Shown here piece after piece: positions 8,506-17,927 of a DNA stretch of 43,004 nt (position 1 is the first letter of the stretch; each line of letters starts with the position of its first letter). The position numbers and the translations under genes are program-made. The notes beneath the pieces are model-generated. The model did no database searches and was not told the DNA's origin. It saw nothing but the letters and a program-made list of their open reading frames with translations. Origin of the DNA: a virus; IMG/VR virus record IMGVR_UViG_3300020401_000027, positions 1 to 43,004 of that record; one strand, given 5' to 3'.

Positions 8506-9597
8506 ATGGCGGATATAAAAGTAAAAGTTCTGGAGGAAGACGCACCAGACGTAAAAGTTAAATCTGAAGCTCCACAAGAGGTGGAGACAAAGGTTGAAGA
8601 AAAAACACAGGAACCTGTAGAGGAAACTCAAAAGGAGCCTGAGAGTGAGCAGGTTGAAGAAGCTCAAGGTTCAGAAGAAAAAAAAGAAGAACCAAAAGTT
8701 GAAGCTCCTGCTATTAAAGAAGAGGTTCGAGAAGAGCCTCAAGAAGAAGTTCTTTCAAATACTGAAGAAAAACAAGTTGAGCTTCCAGAAGACGTAAAGT
8801 CTTTTTTAAAATTTAAAGAAGAGACTGGACGAGGGATGGATGAGTATGTTAAGTTGAATGTTAATTATGACGAAATGAATGAATCAGATTTATTACGTCA
8901 ATACATAAAACAAAACAAACCTCACTTTGATGATGATGATATAACTTATTTTATAGAAAGTAATTTTATTTCTAGAGAAGGAGATAATGATTCTGAAGTC
9001 AGAAAGAAAAAGCTTGATTTGAAAGAAGCTATTTACGAAGCTAAACAACACTTTAATAAGTTAAAGGAAGATTACTACGTCCCAGTTGAGTCAACTGACG
9101 CAGTACCTGAAAACTATAAAGAGGCGTTTAACTTTTATAGCGAATATAAGAAGAACCAGGAGAAGCAGGATATTATATCTAAAAAAAGAGGACAGTATTT
9201 TCTTGAGGAAACAGACAAGTTGTACAATCAGATCGAAGGTTTCGAGTTTGACTTAGGTGACAGCAAACAAGTTTACAAGATAAACGACAAAGAATCCGCA
9301 AAGAAACAAACTGCCAGTTTAAATGATTTCGTAGGAAGATTTTTAGACAAAGAAGGATATATTAAAGACACTGCTGGTTATCATCGTGCAATGACGATAG
9401 CTGCTCAACCTGATCAATTTGCCAAGTATTTTTATGAGCTTGGAAAAGCGAGTGCAGTCGATGGGATTGTAAAAGAAACAAAAAACATCGATATGACCGT
9501 AAAAGCAAATACAGGGCAAACAGATGATGGTAGAACTAAGTTTAGAGTCGTGGACAGTGGTTCTGGATCTTCGTTGAGAATAACAAAAAGAAATTAG
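8506..9597 (+). CDS. Putative capsid scaffolding/head assembly protein
   Basis: Residues 1-95 are extraordinarily acidic and low in complexity (runs of Glu, Val, Pro and Lys). Residues 96-330 are helical (DVKSFLKFKEETGRGMDEYV; DLLRQYIKQNKPHFDDDD; YEAKQHFNKLKEDYYVP). The C-terminus is short and basic (residues 340-363), a common feature of scaffolds that bind the capsid shell. The gene sits between portal and major capsid genes, the classical scaffold position. No protease motif is visible. The leader before its ATG is entirely A/T and ends ATAAAATG. The function is inferred from position and composition. Confidence 0.65.
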   Translation: MADIKVKVLEEDAPDVKVKSEAPQEVETKVEEKTQEPVEETQKEPESEQVEEAQGSEEKKEEPKVEAPAIKEEVREEPQEEVLSNTEEKQVELPEDVKSFLKFKEETGRGMDEYVKLNVNYDEMNESDLLRQYIKQNKPHFDDDDITYFIESNFISREGDNDSEVRKKKLDLKEAIYEAKQHFNKLKEDYYVPVESTDAVPENYKEAFNFYSEYKKNQEKQDIISKKRGQYFLEETDKLYNQIEGFEFDLGDSKQVYKINDKESAKKQTASLNDFVGRFLDKEGYIKDTAGYHRAMTIAAQPDQFAKYFYELGKASAVDGIVKETKNIDMTVKANTGQTDDGRTKFRVVDSGSGSSLRITKRN

Positions 9598-9619
9598 AAA
9601 CCTTTAAAAAATTATTATT

Positions 9620-10972
9620 ATGAGTGTAACAATGTCACCAACGCCAGCTAATGTACCCATTACGCCAGCGCCGACAAAGTCGACATTATCGACTAACTAC
9701 ATCACTAGCTTTGACTTTTTAAGTCAATATCTACCTGATGTTTATGAAAAAGAATTCGAAAGGTATGGAAATAGATCTATTGCGTCTTTTTTAAGACTAG
9801 TAGGAGCTGAAATACCTTCTAACTCTGACCTTATCAAATGGACAGAGCAAGGACGTTTGCATACAATCGTTAAGAGTGCCACAAGAAGTGGAGAAGTTAT
9901 TACTTCAACTGGTCACCCTTTCAGATTGAATCAAACTGTAATCATTTCTGATGGTACTAACACTGCCAAAGCTTTAATTACTTCTGTAAACGCTAACGGA
10001 AACGCATTTACTGTTTCTGCTTACGGTGCAGCTAATTTAACTGCTGCAGGAATGACTGGAACAACTGGACTAACTGTATTCGTTTATGGTTCTGAATTTA
10101 AAAAAGGAACTAACGGAATGGACGGAAGTTTAGAAGCTAACCCTGTTATCTTCGAAAACAACCCTATTATAATCAAGGACAAGTATGAAGTTGCTGGTTC
10201 TGATTTAGCACAAGTGGGTTGGATTGAAGTTACTACAGAGAATGGAGCTACTGGATATCTATGGTATTTAAAATCTGAGCATGAAACAAGACTACGTTTT
10301 GAAGATTACTTAGAAACTGCTATGGTTGAAGGTGAGCCTGCTGCATCTGGATCAGCTGCTGCGACTGCTGGTTACAATGGTACAAAAGGTTTATTCCATG
10401 AAGTTGAAAATAGAGGAAACGTTGCTACAGGTTCTATTGCTGCAAAAACAGACGTAGAAGCTATTGTAAAAGTTTTAGATAAGCAAGGTGCAATTCAAGA
10501 AAACGTTATTTTCTCTGCTAGAGATAAGTCTTTCGAAATAGACAATATGCTAGCAGCTCAGAATAACTTTGGTTCTTCAGGAGCATCTTACGGTTTGTTT
10601 GACAATGATAAAGACATGGCTTTAAATTTAGGATTTGCTGGATTTAATATTGGTTATGATTTTTATAAAACTGACTGGAAATATCTAAACGATGCTACAA
10701 CTAGAGGAGCAATCGGTGATATCGATGGTATCGTAGTTCCTGCTGGTACTACAACTGTTTATGATCAAGTACTTGGTAAAAACGCTAAAAGACCTTTCTT
10801 ACACGTACGTTTTAGAAAGAGTGAAGCTGAAGACAGAAAGTATAAGACTTGGGTAGTTGGTTCTGCTGGTGGAGCTGGAATGAGTAGCGACCTAGACGCA
10901 ATGCAAGTTCACTTCTTAAGTGAAAGAGCACTATGTGTTATGGGAGCGAATAACTTCGTTATCATGAAGTAA
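9620..10972 (+). CDS. Major capsid protein, crAss-like HK97-fold candidate
   Basis: This 450-residue protein follows the scaffold gene and is the likely major capsid protein. Residues 27-80 (ITSFDFLSQYLPDVYEKEFERYGNRSIASFLRLV, SDLIKWTEQGRLHT) resemble the N-terminal region of crAss-like capsid proteins as I remember them. Residues about 90-160 are beta-rich with Asn/Thr/Gly and may be a surface insertion. The remainder has the mixed pattern expected of HK97 P and A domains and ends in a hydrophobic strand (ALCVMGANNFVIMK). Unlike its neighbours the gene uses many GCT, AAC and GGT codons, consistent with very high expression. A strong terminator follows 9 bases after the stop, so transcription ends or is attenuated here. 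Confidence 0.85.
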   Translation: MSVTMSPTPANVPITPAPTKSTLSTNYITSFDFLSQYLPDVYEKEFERYGNRSIASFLRLVGAEIPSNSDLIKWTEQGRLHTIVKSATRSGEVITSTGHPFRLNQTVIISDGTNTAKALITSVNANGNAFTVSAYGAANLTAAGMTGTTGLTVFVYGSEFKKGTNGMDGSLEANPVIFENNPIIIKDKYEVAGSDLAQVGWIEVTTENGATGYLWYLKSEHETRLRFEDYLETAMVEGEPAASGSAAATAGYNGTKGLFHEVENRGNVATGSIAAKTDVEAIVKVLDKQGAIQENVIFSARDKSFEIDNMLAAQNNFGSSGASYGLFDNDKDMALNLGFAGFNIGYDFYKTDWKYLNDATTRGAIGDIDGIVVPAGTTTVYDQVLGKNAKRPFLHVRFRKSEAEDRKYKTWVVGSAGGAGMSSDLDAMQVHFLSERALCVMGANNFVIMK

Positions 10973-10981
10973 TTTGTATTA

Positions 10982-11036
10982 AGAGGGGGTATTGCCAAGC
11001 ATGTAAACGCCCTGCTAACGCCCCCTCTTTTTTTTT
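10982..11036 (+). terminator. Rho-independent terminator after the major capsid gene
   Basis: AGAGGGGG (10982-10989) pairs perfectly with CCCCCTCT (11021-11028) across a 31-base loop. Nine T residues (11028-11036) follow. It lies 9 bases downstream of the capsid stop codon. Confidence 0.8.
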
Positions 11037-11058
11037 AATCTAATAAAATTTAAATAAA

Positions 11059-11832
11059 ATGCCTACAACAAAAACAGCACGAACTAGTGCGAAGAAAAAA
11101 GACTCATGGGTGGTCAAAGAAAGACGTTACATTTTAAAAGGTAACGCTAGCCCAATATCATATTTACTTAGATCGTCTCATCATCCTAATAAACCTTTAC
11201 AGTATTTTGATGGAGATAATTATCGTCCTTTACGATATGCATCAAATTCAACTACGCCTTTTATGGATGAGCAAGATGGGTATGTTATATCACAAGCGAT
11301 AGAATTTGAAAACGGAGAGCTTGTTGTACCAGCAGCTAATGTAAATCTACAAAAGTTTTTAAGCGTTTTGCATCCTGATAAGGATAGAGTTTATGAAGAA
11401 TGGGATCCAAACAGAGATGCTAAAGAAGAATTAGAAGCTGAAGAGTACGCTTTGGATGCTCAAGTGGCAGCCAGGGATATGCCTATAGAGGAGTTAGAAG
11501 CAATCGGCAGAATAGTTTTTAGATCTGATGTAAATAAAATGACATCGGCAGAACTAAAAAGAGATATGCTTTTGTTTGCAAAAGATAATCCAAAAGAGTT
11601 TATTGATTACGCAAATGATCCAGATATAAAACTCAGAAACTTAGCTATACGTTCTATAGATTCAGGAGTGTTAGCTATTAAAGATGATAATAGAACTGTT
11701 GTTTGGAATGATAAAACACAACAAACTGTTCTTACTGTTAAATTTGGCGAAAATCCTATAGGAGAATTATCGGCATATTTCAAGACAGATGAGGGCATGG
11801 ATTTGATGGAAGCTATAGTTAAGAAGCTATAA
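11059..11832 (+). CDS. Conserved-looking virion-region protein between two terminators
   Basis: This 257-residue protein sits between the capsid gene and the ring proteins, so a head or neck role is likely. Residues 18-70 contain WVVKERRYILKGNASPISYLL and PLQYFDGDNYRPLRYASN. The middle (105-165) is an acidic helical segment (DRVYEEWDPNRDAKEELEAEEYALDAQ). Residues 176-205 (LKRDMLLFAKDNPKEFIDYAND) are helical. Similar proteins occur in marine Bacteroidota phages, but I cannot name a function. Terminators on both sides make it a separate transcription unit. The start follows an AT-only leader ending AAATAAAATG. Confidence 0.65.
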   Translation: MPTTKTARTSAKKKDSWVVKERRYILKGNASPISYLLRSSHHPNKPLQYFDGDNYRPLRYASNSTTPFMDEQDGYVISQAIEFENGELVVPAANVNLQKFLSVLHPDKDRVYEEWDPNRDAKEELEAEEYALDAQVAARDMPIEELEAIGRIVFRSDVNKMTSAELKRDMLLFAKDNPKEFIDYANDPDIKLRNLAIRSIDSGVLAIKDDNRTVVWNDKTQQTVLTVKFGENPIGELSAYFKTDEGMDLMEAIVKKL

Positions 11833-11849
11833 ATACTTTCTCCCTCTTT

Positions 11850-11881
11850 GAAAGCCCCTCACATGAGGGGTTTCTTTTTTT
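11850..11881 (+). terminator. Rho-independent terminator before the ring-protein genes
   Basis: GAAAGCCCCTC (11850-11860) pairs with GAGGGGTTTC (11865-11874) around the loop ACAT with one bulged G. Seven T residues (11875-11881) follow. It begins 18 bases after the stop of the 257-residue gene. Confidence 0.85.
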
Positions 11882-11883
11882 CG

Positions 11884-11891
11884 TAAATTTG
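11884..11891 (+). promoter_or_regulatory. TAnnTTTG box just downstream of a terminator
   Basis: TAAATTTG matches the Bacteroidota -7 element and lies between a strong terminator and the next start codon 12 bases on. That is where a fresh promoter would be needed. No clear -33 TTG is seen because the terminator occupies that position. Confidence 0.4.
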
Positions 11892-11902
11892 TTAAAAATT
11901 GA

Positions 11903-12616
11903 GTGATGATTAATAGCGTAAGAAATACCGTATTATCAATTATAGATAAAGATAACAGCGGTTTTATATCGCCCCTTGAGTTCAACCTCTACGCAAAAGC
12001 TGCGCAGTTAGAAATATATCAAGAATATTTTGATAATCACAGAAAAGCAGTTGTAGCAAAAAACCAAAGAAGAGGATCTAAGGGAGTGTTTGATGAGATA
12101 AAAGATATCAGACATAAGCTGGATATTTTTACAACAAAAAATAATTCATTAACATTAGTAAGTGGAACTACAAATAGATACACTTTACCAACCAACTTGT
12201 ATATGGTTGACAGTGTTTTGTGTGGAAACGATATAGCTGAAGAGGTAGATAAAACTGAATTTTATTATTTAAGTCAAGCTAATTTAGCTTCTCCTTCTGA
12301 TAAATACAAAATATATACTAGGTTTGGAAATGAACTTGAAGTGTCGCCTGTTTTAACTTCTGGAACTTATTTGTGTTTAATTTATTATAGAACACCAGTT
12401 GATCCAAAATGGACTTACCTTACAACAGCTGCAGGAGATCCAATTTACAATGCAAGCGCAACAGATCATCAAGATTTCGAATTGCATCCAGAAGAAGAAA
12501 CGCAACTAATTGTTAAAATATTAAGATATGCTGGTGTTAGTATTAGGGCAGAAGATGTTGTTAATACTGCAGAAAGTCAAGATGTAAAGGAATTTGAAAA
12601 AGAAAATTTAACATAA
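11903..12616 (+). CDS. Head-to-tail connector/ring protein with EF-hand-like loop
   Basis: This 237-residue protein is the first of two genes between the head genes and the stabilisation protein, the place of head-tail adaptors. Residues 15-27 (DKDNSGFISPLEF) form a near-perfect 12-residue EF-hand calcium loop, followed by a helix (NLYAKAAQLEIYQEYFDNH). Related connector proteins in Bacteroidota phages have a similar xxGxxxPxEFN stretch as I remember them. Residues 85-165 look beta-stranded (NRYTLPTNLYMVDSVL, LICLIYYRTP-like). It ends in a helical segment (ETQLIVKILRYAGVS). The next gene starts 4 bases after the stop. Confidence 0.65.
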   Translation: MMINSVRNTVLSIIDKDNSGFISPLEFNLYAKAAQLEIYQEYFDNHRKAVVAKNQRRGSKGVFDEIKDIRHKLDIFTTKNNSLTLVSGTTNRYTLPTNLYMVDSVLCGNDIAEEVDKTEFYYLSQANLASPSDKYKIYTRFGNELEVSPVLTSGTYLCLIYYRTPVDPKWTYLTTAAGDPIYNASATDHQDFELHPEEETQLIVKILRYAGVSIRAEDVVNTAESQDVKEFEKENLT

Positions 12617-12620
12617 ACTT

Positions 12621-13475
12621 ATGAGCACGTCACAACAGTATTATCAAGATTCAACAAAACACGGACAGTATCAGTTTGTAAACATGTCAGATGTGATAAA
12701 TAATTTTATGCTAATGTATGTGGGGGATGAGAAAGTTATAAATGATATACCCAGATATCAAGTTGTACATCATGCTAAAAGAGCAATACAAGAGCTGAAT
12801 TACAACGCCCTTAAAGAGGTGGTTCAAATGGAGATAGAATTAGGATCTAATTTGAAAATAATTATGCCAGAGGATTTTGTACAATTAGTAAAAGTTTCTT
12901 TCATAGATGAATTTGGAAGACTGTATCCTATGACAGAAAACCCTCATAACGCTGTTCCTAAAGCCTTTTTACAAGACAACAATGCAGATTTTACTTTTGA
13001 TAGCGATGGTGCATTACAACAAGGGACAAGCTTATCTGAAACAAGAATGGCTTTAAACCCCACAAAGCACAAAGATATAGACTCTTTAGAAGATGAACAT
13101 TCTGGAGGAAGATATGGGATGGATACAGGTCTTGCTAATAAAAACGGAAGATATTTAATAGATAAAAAATCAGGATTTATTAAATTTAGTTCTGATTTAC
13201 AAGATGGTGATATTATTGTTTTAGAATACATATCAGATGGTTTATTCGGAGGAACAGATACAACAATTAAAATTAATAAACTTGCAGAAGATTATGTTTA
13301 TGCATATCTTCAAGCTGCTATATTAGAAACTAAGTTTGGCGTTCAAGAATATATTGTTAGAAGAACTCAAAAGGCTGCATCAGCAAAATTAAAAAATGCA
13401 AAAATTCGGTTGATGAATATTAATATGGATAATCTGGTACAGCGCTTAAAAGGCAAGAATAAGTGGATTAAGTAA
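12621..13475 (+). CDS. Neck/ring protein of the tail assembly
   Basis: Residues 12-60 (TKHGQYQFVNMSDVINNFMLMYVGDEKVI; RYQVVHHAKRAIQELNYNAL) match a neck-protein family I know from crAss-like and marine phages. In that family a helical N-terminus precedes LPEDFVQLVKVSFID-like strands (here MPEDFVQLVKVSFIDEFGRLYP, about 80-102). Residues 215-284 are helical and basic (VYAYLQAAILETKFGVQEYIVRR, KLKNAKIRLMNI). It is likely one of the stacked rings between portal and tail muzzle. The TAA overlaps the ATG of the next gene (TAATG at 13473-13477), so the two are translationally coupled. Confidence 0.7.
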   Translation: MSTSQQYYQDSTKHGQYQFVNMSDVINNFMLMYVGDEKVINDIPRYQVVHHAKRAIQELNYNALKEVVQMEIELGSNLKIIMPEDFVQLVKVSFIDEFGRLYPMTENPHNAVPKAFLQDNNADFTFDSDGALQQGTSLSETRMALNPTKHKDIDSLEDEHSGGRYGMDTGLANKNGRYLIDKKSGFIKFSSDLQDGDIIVLEYISDGLFGGTDTTIKINKLAEDYVYAYLQAAILETKFGVQEYIVRRTQKAASAKLKNAKIRLMNINMDNLVQRLKGKNKWIK

Positions 13476-16400
13476 TGAAGATAAATAACATCTTCCTATC
13501 AGGCCGCATGAATAAAGATGCGGATGAGCGTATGTTGGAAAAGCATGAATATATACATGCTGAAAACATAAACGTAGCCAATGCTATTGATAGCGATACA
13601 GGAGTTGTAAAAAATACACCAAGAAACTTTTTAGCATATCCAACAGCTCTTTCTTTTACTGGAACTAATCCTAAAACAATTGGTTCAGTCGCCGATGACG
13701 CATCACATAAAATTTATTGGTTTGTTGCAACAGACACTTGTTCTTATATATGTGAGTATAGTAGGTTAGATGAAACTGCATCTATTATATTAGAAGACAC
13801 GAGAACAGGTGATGATAGAGTATTGCGTTTTGATAAAAACAGATATATTCATAGTGCCAAATTAATTATTGACACAGAAAATGAAAGAAAGTTTTTAGTT
13901 TGGACTGATGCTAAAAATCCGCCTAGAAAAATAAATATCGATAGAGCTAAAACCTATGGAGCAAACAATTTTACAGAAAAAGATATTTCTGTAATAAAAG
14001 CTCCACCCATATTTAGTCCTATAGCTAGATTAAGTAATTCTCAGACACAAAAAGAAAACTATATAAAAGATAAATTTATTCAATTTGCATATAGATTTAA
14101 ATATTTAGATGGAGAATATAGTGCATTAAGTCCGTTTAGTAATTATTCTTTTTTGGCTAAAGAATTTTTTTATGACTATGAGCAAGCCACTAACGAATCT
14201 ATGGAAAACGCATTTAATCAAGTTTTAATTACGTTTAAAACTGGAGATGCGAGAGTAACAGACGTAGAGCTTATTTACAGAGAGTCTAAAGGAACAACAT
14301 TATATGTTGTAGAAAAATTTAACAAAACTTTACTTGGTTTAGGCAATGATGAGGATTTTACTTTTAAGTTTTCTAGCCCAAAAGTTAATACAGTTTTAGC
14401 TCCAGATGAAGCAAATAGATTATACGACAATGTTCCTTTGGCTGCAGAGACAATGGAAGTTATAGGAAACAGAATTATTTATGCTAACTATACAGAAAAC
14501 TATAAGCTTTGTCATTACGGAAATGAAGAAATAAAATTTGATTTTACTGTCAATAAGATATCTTATCCTATAGTGTCAGGGGTAGCGCAAAGAAGCGTTA
14601 AGAGTAACAGAAATTATGAGGTGGGCTTGGTTTATGTAGACGAAAACGGAAGAATGTCTACTGTACAAACTTGCGAAGGAAATAATGTGCATGTATCGGC
14701 AGAAGATTCAAAAAACAAAAACACATTACAACTTACAATAAATCATTTAGCTCCATACTGGGCTAAATATTATAGAGCTTTTATAAAAGAAACTGAAACC
14801 ACTTATGATGTAATAACGCCAGTTATATTTCACAAAGACGAAGATTTTGTGTGGGTGAAAATAGAAAAAGCGGATGTAGATAAGGTAAAAGAAGGAGAGT
14901 TTTTGGTTGTTAAATCTGATACTGCTGGTATAAAAGATAAATATGTTGAAACTAAAGTTTTAGAGTTTGATCAAAAAGAAAGGAATTTTTTAGAATCAAG
15001 TAATGTTAATTATATAGCTCAAGAAGAAGGAACATATATAAAATTCAAACCAACTAAATTTTCTATTAATGATTCTAATTATGCAAAAATGCATAGCGAT
15101 AATGCTGATGACACTAGAAATAGATCTGGAGGTCAGACGCCTAGAATCACAAACGAAGCAACAGTAAATTATTTTGAGGGCCCAAATTTTTATGCTACAA
15201 CGGCAAACAGTTTAAACGATCTTATTGTAAGCGGTGCGCCAGCAGGAGTTACGGTAGACCAAAGATTTGAAGTTGTTGTGCAGTCTGATACAGGAGCTGC
15301 AGACAAATTTAAATGGAGAGTTCATGATCCAACAGGTGTTGGAGACTACACAGAAAATGTGACAATGACTACAAGCGCACAAGCTTTAAGTGGAGGATTG
15401 TCAGTTCATTTTTCTGCGACAACAGGGCATACAGTAGGAGACACGTGGTTTATTAATGGTAGAACAGGATGGACTGGATATGATGAAGATACAAGATCAA
15501 ATGTTATATTAAAAGGTTTTGATGGTAACGAAGAGGTGGGGCCAGGATCAATATTTAGAATTCAGTATTTTGAAAGCAAAGGATCTAATACTATATCTCA
15601 CACAGCAAGTTACACGTCATCAAGATCATTTCCAAATATAGAGGAGTTTTGGCATGAAGTTGTAAAAGATGAGATGACAAAATCGGTTCCAGAGGGAAGA
15701 ATTAAATGGAGAAGAGGGGTTTCAACAGACCTACCTTCTGGTGATTATAGGACAAGGGAGCTTGCTATATCAAATAATGTAAACCACGCCATACACATGA
15801 TAATAGAGTCTGACAATGCTCAAGGCGGAAATGTTACAATTAAAATATTTGGAACTACTATATTTGACGAAGAATTAGGTAAAAATGTTTATGCTAATGG
15901 ATCTTGGAATTTTGTTATAAAAGGAGAAGAGGATTCTTTAGTTGTTTTCGAAACGAAACCAAAAGTCAAAAATGATAATATTTATTATGAAATAGGTCAG
16001 ACATATAATATAGATGAAGAAGGATTTCATCAAGGAGCAGACACTGATCAATCGCAAAACGAAGAACAATCAGCCTTGGTTACTATTGATTGGTTTAATT
16101 GTTTTTCTTGGGGCAACGGAATAGAGAGTTTTAAATATAAAGATTCATTTTTAAGCGACTCATTACTTACAAACAATAGGGCGCTTACAAACTATGCTGG
16201 ATATCGAGAAAATAAAAGAATTGCTTCTTTAACTTATAGTGGTGTTTATAATCAAAGCACAAACTATAATGCTTTAAATGAATTTAATTTATCACTTGCA
16301 AACTTTAGAGATTTAGACGACCAGTTTGGTAAGATAATGAAAATAGAGTCTAGAGATACTGACTTAATTGTTTTTCAAGAAAATAAAGTTACAAAAGTTT

Positions 16401-17908
16401 TATTTGGTAAATCTGTTTTAGCAAATCAAGATGGCAGTGAAAATGTAGTGGCATCAGAATCAGTTCTGGGAACACAAGTTCCATTTGTTGGTGAGTATGG
16501 TATATCAACATCAGCTTCTTCTCTAGCAAAATGGTTTAATAACATTTATTTTGCTGACGAAAGACGTGGTGTTGTTATGAGGTTAGGTGGTCAAGGATTA
16601 GAAGAAATATCACAATTTGGAATGAGAGATTGGTTTAGAGAAAATATACGATCTAGAAACCATAAAAAACTTGTAGGAGGATATGATCCTCACAACGATA
16701 ATTATATTCTTTCAATAAAAGATCCTATTATAGAGTGGAGGGAGGATGATTATATTTGTTCGAAAGGAGCAAAAGATTGGAGACCAGATAAATATTATTG
16801 CAAACAAGATTTAGTTCCAATACCTGTTCCAGTACCAGTAGCCCCAACATTTACATGTACTACAGCTTTATTTAATTTGTCAGATGGTACAACTGGAGAT
16901 ACGATTGGAATAGGAACAGATGCTACTGTATCGTTAGGAACTTTAAATAGCGTTAGTCCTGCAACATATCAGTCTGGATCAACTACTTATACAGCGAATA
17001 TTACTGTGCCGTCTGGATATGCAAATGCAGGCGCAACAATTACTACTTGTACAACTACAGCATCAGGAGTTGCAGCACCAACACCATCGCCAACACCAGT
17101 GCCAGTAACTCCACCAACACCTGTTGCACCTCCATCTTGTATAGATTGCCCAGGTGATATAAATTCTATATCAAACTTTAGTGCTACTGCAGGAGATACA
17201 GGAACAATAACTCTTGGTGGAACAAATGTTTCGGTATCTAATGCAACAGCATATAACTTCAACACAAACTTAATATCAGTGAGTGTGTCAGGAGGAACTC
17301 TTAGCTGGACTGCTTTAAGCGCTGGAACTGCACAAGTAAGGGTTATAGCAAGTAATACATCAGGACAAGGAGGCGCAGGAGGTTGTTGTCAAGAATCAGA
17401 AGATTTCTTTGTAACTATAGCCGCTGCACCTGTACCAACAGCGCCAGCAGCAACTTGTAATGATGCTGGATTTACTGTAAGTAACGGAACAACAGGAGCA
17501 GCTGTTTCAGCATCTGTAAATAGTGGATTTACATTGAATAGTGTATCTCCAAGTACTTACACTGCTGGATCTGCAACATATACTGCAAGCATTACGGTTA
17601 ATAGTGCTTCATTTTCAAACAATGGAAGTCAACTTTCACCTCCATGTACTGCAACTGCAACAGGAACTACTGCTCCAACACCACCAACACCAGTACCAGT
17701 AGTTACTTGTACAGATTATGAGATTGCTAATACAGGTGGTTATGGTAATAATACAATAACATATATTCCTTGCTACCAATCAGGTGGACAACCTACAGGT
17801 CAACAGTCAAATACAATCCCTTATGGAGATAGTATAAACAGATGTATTCACCAAATAGTTAGTCAAGGAAGTAACTTAACATTAACAAACAATGGAAGTT
17901 GTCCGTAA
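13475..17908 (+). CDS. Muzzle/tail stabilisation protein with C-terminal Ig-like domains and proline-rich linkers
   Basis: This 1477-residue protein has the N-terminus of crAss-like stabilisation (muzzle) proteins: INNIFLSGRMNKDADERMLEKHEYIHAEN at 3-31, then repeated beta segments including FIQFAYRFKYLDGEYSALSPFS at about 201-222. Residues 1-1095 end at YDPHNDNYILSIKDP, where family members normally continue with a short C-terminal domain. Here the chain instead switches to a Cys/Thr/Pro-rich extension. It holds linker 1113-1125, Ig-like domain A (1125-1200), linker 1202-1222, a different Ig-like domain (1223-1316), domain A' (1327-1400), another linker and a final Cys-rich module (1412-1477). 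The displaced C-terminus seems to be encoded at 23226. The protein probably forms the tail tip tube and carries surface decorations. Confidence 0.75.
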   Translation: MKINNIFLSGRMNKDADERMLEKHEYIHAENINVANAIDSDTGVVKNTPRNFLAYPTALSFTGTNPKTIGSVADDASHKIYWFVATDTCSYICEYSRLDETASIILEDTRTGDDRVLRFDKNRYIHSAKLIIDTENERKFLVWTDAKNPPRKINIDRAKTYGANNFTEKDISVIKAPPIFSPIARLSNSQTQKENYIKDKFIQFAYRFKYLDGEYSALSPFSNYSFLAKEFFYDYEQATNESMENAFNQVLITFKTGDARVTDVELIYRESKGTTLYVVEKFNKTLLGLGNDEDFTFKFSSPKVNTVLAPDEANRLYDNVPLAAETMEVIGNRIIYANYTENYKLCHYGNEEIKFDFTVNKISYPIVSGVAQRSVKSNRNYEVGLVYVDENGRMSTVQTCEGNNVHVSAEDSKNKNTLQLTINHLAPYWAKYYRAFIKETETTYDVITPVIFHKDEDFVWVKIEKADVDKVKEGEFLVVKSDTAGIKDKYVETKVLEFDQKERNFLESSNVNYIAQEEGTYIKFKPTKFSINDSNYAKMHSDNADDTRNRSGGQTPRITNEATVNYFEGPNFYATTANSLNDLIVSGAPAGVTVDQRFEVVVQSDTGAADKFKWRVHDPTGVGDYTENVTMTTSAQALSGGLSVHFSATTGHTVGDTWFINGRTGWTGYDEDTRSNVILKGFDGNEEVGPGSIFRIQYFESKGSNTISHTASYTSSRSFPNIEEFWHEVVKDEMTKSVPEGRIKWRRGVSTDLPSGDYRTRELAISNNVNHAIHMIIESDNAQGGNVTIKIFGTTIFDEELGKNVYANGSWNFVIKGEEDSLVVFETKPKVKNDNIYYEIGQTYNIDEEGFHQGADTDQSQNEEQSALVTIDWFNCFSWGNGIESFKYKDSFLSDSLLTNNRALTNYAGYRENKRIASLTYSGVYNQSTNYNALNEFNLSLANFRDLDDQFGKIMKIESRDTDLIVFQENKVTKVLFGKSVLANQDGSENVVASESVLGTQVPFVGEYGISTSASSLAKWFNNIYFADERRGVVMRLGGQGLEEISQFGMRDWFRENIRSRNHKKLVGGYDPHNDNYILSIKDPIIEWREDDYICSKGAKDWRPDKYYCKQDLVPIPVPVPVAPTFTCTTALFNLSDGTTGDTIGIGTDATVSLGTLNSVSPATYQSGSTTYTANITVPSGYANAGATITTCTTTASGVAAPTPSPTPVPVTPPTPVAPPSCIDCPGDINSISNFSATAGDTGTITLGGTNVSVSNATAYNFNTNLISVSVSGGTLSWTALSAGTAQVRVIASNTSGQGGAGGCCQESEDFFVTIAAAPVPTAPAATCNDAGFTVSNGTTGAAVSASVNSGFTLNSVSPSTYTAGSATYTASITVNSASFSNNGSQLSPPCTATATGTTAPTPPTPVPVVTCTDYEIANTGGYGNNTITYIPCYQSGGQPTGQQSNTIPYGDSINRCIHQIVSQGSNLTLTNNGSCP
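16847..17074 (+). repeat. Ig-like domain A of the muzzle extension
   Basis: The domain contains F-x-L/V-S-x-GTTG, then SVSPATY..GS.TYTANITV, then Cys-Thr near the end. The same pattern recurs at 17453-17674, and each copy is followed by a proline-rich linker containing PTPVPV. This indicates duplication of domain plus linker. Confidence 0.7.
17453..17674 (+). repeat. Ig-like domain A' of the muzzle extension
   Basis: Second copy of domain A: FTVSNGTTG, SVSPSTY, GSATYTASITV, CTATATG, followed by a PTPPTPVPV linker. It is separated from the first copy by an unrelated Ig-like domain. Confidence 0.7.
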
Positions 17909-17927
17909 AAATATATAAACGCATAAT

